From contig JAFGOG010000290.1 in NCBI GenBank assembly GCA_016926595.1, positions 1 to 6,656 on the forward strand: a DNA stretch of 6,656 nt. The letters are read 5' to 3'. Below are positions 1-4,929 of the stretch, piece by piece. Source of the DNA: Anaerolineae bacterium. Lineage in GTDB: Bacteria; Chloroflexota; Anaerolineae; JAAYZQ01. A model generated the notes under the pieces. That model was not told the DNA's origin and searched no databases. It saw only the letters and a list, made by a program, of their open reading frames with translations. The position numbers were made by a program, and so were the translations under genes. Position 1 is the first letter of the stretch; every line of letters begins with the position of its first letter.

Positions 1-1133
1 GCCAGCTCCGCCTCGGGCAGCAGCTCCTCCGCCATCTCCTCTTCGGGCAGCGCCTCTTCACCCAGCTCTGCGATCTCTGCCTCAGCCTCCTCGACTTGGA
101 CTTGGGCTTCTGCAAAAGCCTCCTCCTCGGCTCCAATCAGGCCCAATTCCCGCAGCCACTCGGGGATCTCCTCGGCAGGCGTTGCCTCTTCAACCGCTGC
201 CTCGAGGCCTACGCCGGCCTCTTCAATAGGCAGAACCGGAATCTGCTCCTCACGCTCCAACTCCTGAACCCAGTCGGGGGCTTCAGACACAAACTCCTCT
301 TCCTCGGCCCCGCGCTCTATTTCCATCTCTGCGGCAGAGGGCATTATCCAAGGCCGGGCCGGCATCACTTCCAGCTCGGGGATCAGCACCTCCTGAGGCG
401 GCAGCGGTGAATCCTTGCCCATCATCCCTTGCGCTACCAGATTCTCGGGGTCCAATGCGCGGGCTATGTTCAGCTTTTCCTCTCCGGCGTCCTCGTTACC
501 ACCCCGCATCCAGATCTCACCGAGGATCAGGTTGGCTTTCAAACAGTTGGGCAGCATCGACAGAAGGTCAAGGCAAACGTCGACCGCCTCTAGACGCCGG
601 CCATCGTGCCACAGGGCCTCTGCCAGCGCAACACGGATGTCGGGCAGATTGGGATCCTCTTTGAGCAGGGATCGGAACTCGGTGATGGCCCGCTCATAAA
701 GGCCGTTGCGTGCGTACAGGCGTCCCAGCGCGCCTGGGGTTAGTTTCAGCCGGGCCTTTTCTACACTATCGCGTTGGGTATAAAGGCGTTGGAGCTCTCG
801 CCGGACCTCGGTATTGCCGGGAGCCAGCTCAAAAGCGCGCTCCATGTGCCAGATCGCCTCGGGAAGCATACCCTGCTCGCCGGTGATGATCCCCAAGCCA
901 ACTCGCGAGATCAGGTTTTCAGGATCGGCGCCCAGGGCTCGCTGAAAACACTCGATCGCCGACCGATACAGCTCCTTTTCCAGGCAAGCTTCTCCCAGCA
1001 AGCAATAGGTCTCGACATGTTTTGGATACTGCCGCAGGATGTGCTGGCAATGAGCGATCGCTTCGTCGTGGTGATCATTGCGGATCATCTCTTTGATCCT
1101 GGCCGCATAGCTGTGCAAAGGGATTTCCGGCAT
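1..1133 (-). CDS. TPR-repeat protein with acidic tail, C-terminus cut by window edge
   Basis: The reading frame is open from an ATG at 1133 to the left edge (377 codons seen, no stop). The start is fixed by a good ribosome site (GGAGGAG) about 7 nt upstream and by the promoter just before it. There is no signal peptide or membrane segment, so the protein is probably cytoplasmic. Tetratricopeptide repeats fill about residues 7-107 and, after a short charged linker, 133-232 (for example YRSAIECFQRALGADPEN and YERAITEFRSLLKEDPN). From about residue 265 the chain becomes very rich in Glu and Ala and is probably disordered; it holds two copies of a short Trp motif, PDWVQEL (286-292) and PEWLREL (324-330). 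TPR arrays bind other proteins; no enzyme motif is visible. The partner is unknown. It lies 55 nt downstream of the kinase gene on the same strand, so read-through from that gene is possible in addition to its own promoter. Confidence 0.88.
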   Translation of the reverse strand, partial: MPEIPLHSYAARIKEMIRNDHHDEAIAHCQHILRQYPKHVETYCLLGEACLEKELYRSAIECFQRALGADPENLISRVGLGIITGEQGMLPEAIWHMERAFELAPGNTEVRRELQRLYTQRDSVEKARLKLTPGALGRLYARNGLYERAITEFRSLLKEDPNLPDIRVALAEALWHDGRRLEAVDVCLDLLSMLPNCLKANLILGEIWMRGGNEDAGEEKLNIARALDPENLVAQGMMGKDSPLPPQEVLIPELEVMPARPWIMPSAAEMEIERGAEEEEFVSEAPDWVQELEREEQIPVLPIEEAGVGLEAAVEEATPAEEIPEWLRELGLIGAEEEAFAEAQVQVEEAEAEIAELGEEALPEEEMAEELLPEAEL

Positions 1134-1163
1134 TGCTTTCTCCTCCGCTTCTAGTCAGGAACT

Positions 1164-1192
1164 ATTATGCCCCGTTCCCTCGAAAATGTCAA
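1164..1192 (-). promoter_or_regulatory. Promoter of the acidic-tail TPR gene
   Basis: On the minus strand a perfect -35 box TTGACA (1192-1187) is followed after 17 bp by CATAAT (1169-1164), five of six matches to the -10 consensus. Transcription would start near 1157, giving a leader of about 24 nt before the ATG at 1133. The -35 box contains the TGA stop of the upstream kinase gene (1191-1189), so the promoter is squeezed into the gene end. Confidence 0.75.
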
Positions 1193-2358
1193 TAGGTTGT
1201 GCGCAGTTGGCCTTCGGCATCCGGACGAGTGACTGGCAGCTTGATCGTAAAAGTAGCGCCTTGGCCGGGCGTCGAATCCACCTCGATGGTGCCGTTGTAG
1301 AGCCGGACGATCTGAGCGACGATCGGCAGCCCCAAACCGGTTCCCAATTCGCCGATCGCCTTGGCCGACTCGGAACGATAGAATTCTTGAAAGACACACC
1401 GCAGCTCCTCATCAGAAATACCGATGCCGGTATCAGCTACAGTGGCGACAAGGCATCCCTCCTGTTCATCCAGGGTGGCGGTCACCTGGCCTTGGGGCGT
1501 GTAGCGTATTGCATTGTCAATTAGCTTGGTCCAGAGTGAGTGGAGATAGTTTCGATTGGCCAGCACAGTCGGTCTGGCCTTGAGATGCACGGCGAGCTGC
1601 AAGCCCTTGACCTCGGCAGCCGGTTGGAGCTGGCTGACCACCTCCTCCAGAACTTGTGCCACAGGCACCGGCTCGGGCTTGGACAGATGAGATTGTTGTT
1701 TCAGGTGCGCCAATTCCAGGATGTCGTCGAGCATGGCCAAGAGCTGGTCGGCTCTATGCTCAAGCTTGTCGAGGCATTCGGCGGTCTCGCTGGCGTCCGC
1801 ATAACCCGATCGCATGAACTGCAAATAGTTCTTGATCACCCCGGCCGGGTTGCGCAGCTCGTGGGCGATGACCAACATGAAACGGCTTTCGATGGCGTCC
1901 AACTTGGCGGTTTCAGCGCGAGCGCGCTCCCATTGGAGAGCTTCTTCCGCGCGTTCCCGCTGCTCACGGTCCGCCGCCCGGCGCTGGTGCTCTTCAAGGC
2001 CACGATTGACCACCGTCAGCAGCTCATCAAGGCTGAACGGCTTGGGCAGGAAATCAAAAGCGCCCTGTTTCATCGCCTGAGCGGCGAGATCTACCGTGGC
2101 ATAGCCGGTGATCATGACACAAACAACGTCGGGATTGTGCTCGTAAACAGCTTCCAACAGCTCCAGCCCGCTCATACCCGGCATCATGGCGTCGACGAGA
2201 ACGACTGCAAACGATCCTTCCCGGAGCTTGTGGAGGCCTTCCGCGCCGTGCTCGGCGGTGCTGACCCGCAGCCCCTGCGAAGTAAGCGCGCGACGGCAGC
2301 CCTCACGCATGCCGACTTCGTCGTCAATGACCAGGATGCTGGGTTTCTGCGCTTCCAC
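1189..2358 (-). CDS. Receiver domain-histidine kinase hybrid (two-component signalling)
   Basis: Cytoplasmic signalling protein of 389 residues. An N-terminal receiver domain (about residues 6-120) has the acidic pair Asp12-Asp13, the phosphate acceptor Asp56 (VLVDAMMPG), Thr84 and Lys106 (PKPF). A charged helix, probably coiled coil, spans about 122-158. The kinase core follows: H box with His166 (AHELRNP), N box with Asn282 (LIDNAIRYTP), G1 DTGIG (309-313), F box (FQEFYRSE) and G2 GTGLGL (339-344). All catalytic residues are present, so it should autophosphorylate and transfer phosphate. I chose the GTG at 2358 because GGAGG lies 5 nt upstream and a promoter -10 box (2391-2386) sits inside the longer frame starting with TTG at 2397. 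There is no membrane segment and no separate response regulator nearby, so its input and target are not shown. The order receiver-then-kinase suggests it is driven by another kinase or works in a relay. Confidence 0.93.
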   Translation of the reverse strand: MEAQKPSILVIDDEVGMREGCRRALTSQGLRVSTAEHGAEGLHKLREGSFAVVLVDAMMPGMSGLELLEAVYEHNPDVVCVMITGYATVDLAAQAMKQGAFDFLPKPFSLDELLTVVNRGLEEHQRRAADREQRERAEEALQWERARAETAKLDAIESRFMLVIAHELRNPAGVIKNYLQFMRSGYADASETAECLDKLEHRADQLLAMLDDILELAHLKQQSHLSKPEPVPVAQVLEEVVSQLQPAAEVKGLQLAVHLKARPTVLANRNYLHSLWTKLIDNAIRYTPQGQVTATLDEQEGCLVATVADTGIGISDEELRCVFQEFYRSESAKAIGELGTGLGLPIVAQIVRLYNGTIEVDSTPGQGATFTIKLPVTRPDAEGQLRTTY

Positions 2359-2385
2359 TGAGCCCTCCACGCCGGGATTAGAACC

Positions 2386-2415
2386 AGTATACCACAATCT
2401 GCGAGATTAGGCCAA
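2386..2415 (-). promoter_or_regulatory. Promoter of the hybrid kinase gene
   Basis: On the minus strand TATACT (2391-2386) is preceded by TGG, forming an extended -10. A weak -35 candidate TTGGCC lies 18 bp upstream (2415-2410). The start of transcription would fall near 2379, about 20 nt before the GTG at 2358. The site supports the GTG start over the in-frame TTG at 2397. Confidence 0.55.
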
Positions 2416-2424
2416 CCTGTTCAA

Positions 2425-2462
2425 AGATAAGAAAAGCAGGAACCCGTGCGGATTCCTGCTTT
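2425..2462 (-). terminator. Intrinsic terminator after comEA
   Basis: Perfect 10-bp inverted repeat (AAAGCAGGAA at 2433-2442 with TTCCTGCTTT at 2453-2462, 10-nt loop). On the minus strand it is followed by a T-rich tail (TTTTCTTATCTTTG counting the end of the stem). It lies about 80 nt beyond the comEA stop and just before the kinase promoter, so it separates the two units. Confidence 0.75.
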
Positions 2463-2500
2463 CCTTCTCACAAGGAGGAGAAAGGAGTATCTGCATTATA
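2463..2500 (-). other. comEA 3' untranslated hairpin with anti-Shine-Dalgarno loop; possible small RNA 5' part
   Basis: Within the comEA downstream region the minus strand has a perfect TATAAT (2500-2495) but no good -35 box. Just downstream a 7-bp hairpin (arms 2484-2478 and 2469-2463, one G-U pair) exposes the 8-nt loop CUCCUUGU, which is complementary to ribosome-binding sites. The terminator follows directly. It may be only the 3' end of the comEA mRNA, or a short RNA of about 60 nt released or transcribed separately. Confidence 0.25.
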
Positions 2501-2544
2501 CAATAGTTTGCCCAGCGTACAGTAAGCGAGATCACAATTTAGAC

Positions 2545-3135
2545 CTAATAAGTCGTAATTTCGTCCCGGATCTTTTCCAGGATGCCCGAGCCGATACCGG
2601 TTACATTCAGCAGATCTTCGATCCGAGCAAAGGGCCCATGCGCTTGTCGATAGTCGAGAATGCGCTGCGCCAGCTCTGGCCCAATGCCGGGCAGCGTCTC
2701 GAGCTCGGCCAGGTCCGCGGTGTTGACGTTGACCTTGGCCGGCGTCAGGGATTGTGCGGACGGCAGCCGGACAGGGCTCTGCTCGCCAGCGCGGGGAATA
2801 TGGACCTGCTCGCCATCGGCGACCGGGTGCGCCAGATTAATGCTGTCCAGGTCAGCTTCGGCGGCGGCGCCGCCAGCGGCCAAAAGCGCATCTTTGACAA
2901 TGCTGCCGGGCGGAAGCGTATAGACGTCAGGGCGCTGCACTGCCCCGCTGACGTATACACGCAGCGGGCCAGGGGTAGGCGTGGGCTCGGCCCAGGTAGG
3001 AGCGGGAGAAACAAAAGGGGTCACGACCAGGGGCACAGGCTCAGACCGGCGTCCCTCGACCAAGGCCAGGCCGAGCATCGCCGCCACAACGCACACGACA
3101 AAGAGCACTGCTCGATAGCGCTCAAGCCACTCCAT
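2545..3135 (-). CDS. comEA: ComEA-type competence DNA-binding protein
   Basis: Protein of 196 residues, close to the usual size of ComEA, the envelope DNA receptor that binds double-stranded DNA during natural transformation and passes it to the ComEC channel. A single membrane anchor (about residues 9-26) is followed by a Pro/Thr-rich spacer (33-57, PTPTPGP), an SLBB-type domain (58-115; LRVYVSGAVQRPDVYTLPPG) and a C-terminal pair of helix-hairpin-helix motifs (135-196) with the hallmarks VNVNTA, LPGIGPELAQRI and VTGIG. The HhH pair is the DNA-binding part; most of the protein should lie outside the membrane. The ATG at 3135 lies only 9 nt after the stop of the upstream TPR gene. Its nearest purine-rich site (GGGGAGGA) sits about 13 nt away inside that gene's last codons, so translation is probably coupled. 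No comEC or pilus genes are in the window. Related SLBB-HhH proteins without a proven competence role exist, so uptake function is inferred. Confidence 0.92.
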   Translation of the reverse strand: MEWLERYRAVLFVVCVVAAMLGLALVEGRRSEPVPLVVTPFVSPAPTWAEPTPTPGPLRVYVSGAVQRPDVYTLPPGSIVKDALLAAGGAAAEADLDSINLAHPVADGEQVHIPRAGEQSPVRLPSAQSLTPAKVNVNTADLAELETLPGIGPELAQRILDYRQAHGPFARIEDLLNVTGIGSGILEKIRDEITTY

Positions 3136-3144
3136 TGGCCGTTT

Positions 3145-4272
3145 TCAGTCCTCCCCACACATCTCCAGTCCCTGCTGGGCTGGCAGCGCTTCGGGCTCGA
3201 TCTCGAGAGCCTTTTCCAGGTAAGGGCGGCCCTCGTCACAGCGGTCCAAAAAGGCGTAGGCCAGGCCGAGCAGGTAGTAATACTCAACCTGGGTCGCTCC
3301 CAATTCCAGCGCCTTGTGAAACGCCGGGATGGCATCTTCCCAATTGCGCAGGTCGTAATAGGCCCGTCCCAGGTGGCCGTAGGCCCGGGCATAACTGGGA
3401 TCGAGCTCGATGGCCTTTTTCAGCTCGACCACGGCCCGTTGATAATCGCCCTTACCGTGATAAGCCCAGCCCAGTTGATCGCGAGCATGGGCGCTGTCCG
3501 GATCGATCTGGATCGCTTTCTCGTAAGCGGCCAGGGCATCTGTGTGGCGGTTATAGCTTGTGTGGATACGGCCCAGGTCGATAAACGGCTGCGCCAGCCG
3601 GGGGTCGAGCATCGCGGCCCGTTGGTATTCGGCCACTGCGTCGCGATAGCGGCGCAGCTTTTCGAGGGCATAGCCCAGGTCGCGGTGGGCGAACACACTG
3701 CTGTTGTCCATGCTGACAGCCAGTTGAGCGGTGTCCAGCGCCTGCCTTGTCTGGCCCAGATCGGCGTACACCTCGGCCAGGAAGGCGTGAGCTTGGGCAC
3801 TGCCCGGATCGAGCTCGGTGGCGCGCAGGCACGCGTTCAGCGCCTCCTGGAGCTTGGCCTGGTCGCCGCCTGAATCCCAGTCGAGGGCCATGCACAGCAC
3901 GGCCAGCGCCTGCGGATCGTCGGGCGCAATTCCGACTGCCTGGCGGGCCTTTTCCACGGCCTCCTCCGTCTGCTGGCGCAGGGTCAAGAGAAGCGCCCAT
4001 TGGGCAAAAGGGGCTGGATCAGCCGGATCGAGGGCTGCGGCCTGGCTGTACTTGTCGATAGCTTGGTCCAGCTTGCCAGCCATGTACAGCTTGTCGGCTT
4101 CGGCCATAACCTGGGCCGCGGTGAGCGTGGGAGTGGGCGTCGGGCCGACCTGGATCGGCTTGATCAGATCGCGCTGCCAGATCAGGACATAGGCCCCCGC
4201 CGCTACGAGCGCCAGCAGGATCAGCACTCGGATGGGCGCAGAACGTCTTTTCTTGGGTGGTCGAATATACAT
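3145..4272 (-). CDS. Membrane-anchored TPR-repeat protein, first gene of the comEA operon
   Basis: Protein of 375 residues. A basic N-terminus (KKRR, 7-10) and one hydrophobic helix (about 14-32) make a typical inside-to-outside anchor. A short Thr-Pro spacer (44-50) leads into about nine consecutive tetratricopeptide repeats from residue 51 to near the end, with clear units such as AEYQRAAMLDP, AAYEKAIQIDPDSA and VELKKAIELDPSYA. The array is therefore expected on the outer face of the cytoplasmic membrane, where it would bind other proteins. No catalytic motif is seen. The start at 4272 has GGGAG 6 nt upstream and lies about 15 nt from the predicted transcription start. Its stop is 9 nt before comEA, so the two are co-transcribed and may act together; a scaffold for the uptake or pilus machinery is a guess. 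TPR proteins are very numerous in this phylum, so the name cannot be made more specific. Confidence 0.92.
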   Translation of the reverse strand: MYIRPPKKRRSAPIRVLILLALVAAGAYVLIWQRDLIKPIQVGPTPTPTLTAAQVMAEADKLYMAGKLDQAIDKYSQAAALDPADPAPFAQWALLLTLRQQTEEAVEKARQAVGIAPDDPQALAVLCMALDWDSGGDQAKLQEALNACLRATELDPGSAQAHAFLAEVYADLGQTRQALDTAQLAVSMDNSSVFAHRDLGYALEKLRRYRDAVAEYQRAAMLDPRLAQPFIDLGRIHTSYNRHTDALAAYEKAIQIDPDSAHARDQLGWAYHGKGDYQRAVVELKKAIELDPSYARAYGHLGRAYYDLRNWEDAIPAFHKALELGATQVEYYYLLGLAYAFLDRCDEGRPYLEKALEIEPEALPAQQGLEMCGED

Positions 4273-4293
4273 TCCCTGCTCCCGTACCGGACT

Positions 4294-4322
4294 ATTATAG
4301 CATGGTCAGGCCTAGCTGACAA
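4294..4322 (-). promoter_or_regulatory. Promoter of the TPR-comEA operon
   Basis: On the minus strand TTGTCA (4322-4317, five of six matches) is followed after 17 bp by a perfect TATAAT (4299-4294), preceded by TGC as an extended -10. The start would be near 4287, leaving a leader of about 15 nt. The TT of the -35 box is also the end of the T-run of the upstream terminator. Confidence 0.85.
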
Positions 4323-4403
4323 AAAAAAGACTCTCTCACCCTGTCTGCCTCGAGTTGTGAGCAACGAGTGCGTCCGACGATAGGCCGGTAGAGTGAGAGA
4401 GCC
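4321..4403 (-). terminator. Intrinsic terminator with long branched stem
   Basis: Arms 4403-4393 and 4339-4329 pair over 11 bp (one G-U) on the minus strand, and the stem is followed at once by eight T residues (4328-4321). The 53-nt loop is itself structured: a few further pairs extend the stem (TCT with AGA, CC with GG) and a small hairpin GTTG-CTCA-CAAC lies at the tip region. No protein gene on the minus strand ends here, so it either ends a noncoding RNA or shields the comEA operon from transcripts coming from the rpoB side. Confidence 0.7.
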
Positions 4404-4440
4404 CTGGCGGGGAGCGAGCATTACGGGCAGCGACGTAGGC

Positions 4441-4535
4441 CGATGAAGCGACAATGTTCGACTACGAAGCTACGGCGTAGGTCGATGAAGCGACGGTGTG
4501 CGACTGGTAATGTTCGACGGCGACGATGAAGCGAC
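4441..4535. repeat. Three imperfect tandem units of about 42 bp
   Basis: The 12-mer CGATGAAGCGAC occurs exactly at 4441, 4483 and 4524, so the spacing is 42 and 41 bp. A second 10-mer AATGTTCGAC occurs at 4453 and 4509, and GTAGGC/GTAGGT precedes the first two units. The sequence between the cores has diverged, so this is an old or constrained repeat, not a recent duplication. It lies in noncoding DNA. Confidence 0.7.
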
Positions 4536-4548
4536 GAAACCCCGCTAC

Positions 4549-4585
4549 TGACAGACTGCTCCAGCCAGGCTGGGCGTCTCTGTCA
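4549..4585. other. Strong stem-loop at the predicted 5' end of the noncoding RNA
   Basis: An outer stem (TGACAG at 4549-4554 with CTGTCA at 4580-4585, extended by AC/GT) encloses an inner perfect hairpin CCAGC-CAG-GCTGG (4561-4573). No T-run follows on either strand, so it is not a terminator. As RNA on the minus strand it would begin within one base of the predicted transcription start, a position that often protects an RNA from 5' decay. Confidence 0.55.
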
Positions 4586-4592
4586 CAGTGAA

Positions 4593-4621
4593 ATGGTACC
4601 ATATCTGCGCTCTGTTGTAAA
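4593..4621 (-). promoter_or_regulatory. Candidate promoter of the noncoding RNA
   Basis: On the minus strand TTTACA (4621-4616, five of six matches) is followed after 17 bp by TACCAT (4598-4593, four of six), preceded by TGG as an extended -10. The -10 lies inside the palindrome ATGGTACCAT (4593-4602), which could also be an operator. It faces away from the rpoB promoter about 50 bp to the right. Confidence 0.4.
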
Positions 4622-4671
4622 TGGGAATTTAGTACCAGGCGGTGGAGGCATGTCCAACCCGGCATCTGAAT

Positions 4672-4700
4672 TTGACAATGCAGGCAATGATACATATAAT
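4672..4700 (+). promoter_or_regulatory. Perfect-consensus promoter of rpoB
   Basis: TTGACA (4672-4677), a 17-bp spacer and TATAAT (4695-4700) match the vegetative sigma-70/sigma-A consensus at all twelve positions. The start should lie near 4705-4709. A promoter this strong directly upstream suggests rpoB is transcribed here independently of the ribosomal protein genes that precede it in many bacteria. Confidence 0.9.
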
Positions 4701-4706
4701 ATGCGT

Positions 4707-4929
4707 TTGCGGCTGGGTCCAGAACTTGTGTGCACATATTTGCCTGTGGGTTGTGTTGTGACGTGTACTGTGCTGTCGTGTTGCCCTCACGAAGGTACAA
4801 GCTCTCCTCATCCCTGGACACAGGCTCGACTGCGAAGGATCTTGACAGGACAGCGGGCCGCTCGTAATAGGCCATAGCAGCGACTTGTCGCTCCATGTGT
4901 GTAATTGCCGATCAAGGGAGTGAAACGGA
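4707..4929 (+). promoter_or_regulatory. Long structured 5' leader of rpoB mRNA
   Basis: About 220 nt between the predicted start and the ATG. Visible pairings: GCCTGTG (4742-4748) with CACAGGC (4819-4825), 7 bp; inside it a hairpin with TGTAC/GTACA (4764-4768, 4795-4799) and TCGTG/CACGA (4776-4780, 4788-4792); and AGCGAC-TT-GTCGCT (4879-4892) shortly before the ribosome site. GTCCAG (4717-4722) can pair with CTGGAC (4814-4819), which crosses the first pairing, so the two are alternatives or a pseudoknot. Positions 4741-4783 are almost purely G and T. No T-run terminator and no leader peptide with a ribosome site is seen. The leader may control rpoB output after transcription starts, but no known leader family is recognised. 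Confidence 0.5.

Larger units (their letters stand above)
4321..4586 (-). ncRNA. Candidate structured noncoding RNA, about 265 nt, divergent from rpoB
   Basis: Predicted from four signs that agree on one strand: a promoter at 4621-4593 placing the start at about 4586; a strong hairpin beginning at the very next base (4585-4549); a middle part with three exact GTCGCTTCATCG motifs and a local hairpin (4484-4459, 8 bp with a bulged C); and an intrinsic terminator with U8 at the end. No credible protein frame fits: frames here are rich in rare residues, lack ribosome sites or run through the neighbours. I looked for hallmarks of tmRNA, RNase P RNA and SRP RNA and saw none; the long-hairpin-with-bubble form of 6S RNA is not evident either. 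Function is unknown. The repeated single-stranded motif could be a binding site for a protein or another RNA. No expression evidence is available, and the structure was judged by eye. Confidence 0.4.

Noticed and set aside
1540..2361. Plus-strand open frame of 273 codons opposite the kinase gene
   Set aside because: Mirror of a kinase gene with all catalytic motifs intact; no start signal or recognisable domain.
2446..3873. Long plus-strand open frame (475 codons) opposite comEA and the TPR gene
   Set aside because: It starts inside the terminator hairpin, has no ribosome site, shows no domain, and overlaps two clear minus-strand genes. High GC favours such antisense frames.
4221..4454. Small minus-strand frame of 77 codons over the terminator
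   Set aside because: Overlaps the promoter and first codons of the anchored TPR gene on the same strand; no ribosome site.
4441..4535. CRISPR array
   Set aside because: Only three short cores, 12 nt, with related rather than unique spacers, no long repeat and no cas genes.
4690..4740. Minus-strand promoter at the TATTAT box near 4697-4702
   Set aside because: It is just the other strand of the rpoB -10 region and has no -35 match at 16-18 bp.
4842..4870. Second rpoB promoter (TTGACA, 17 bp, TAATAG)
   Set aside because: The -35 is perfect but the -10 matches at only three of six positions.
4593..4877. Plus-strand frame of 94 codons over the rpoB promoter and leader
   Set aside because: Its internal ATG at 4701 lies before the predicted transcription start and there is no ribosome site; rich in Cys and Thr without any domain.
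4462..4896. Minus-strand open frame of 144 codons in the intergenic region
   Set aside because: Crosses the rpoB promoter and leader, lacks a ribosome site, and is rich in His, Gln, Tyr and Met unlike the neighbours.
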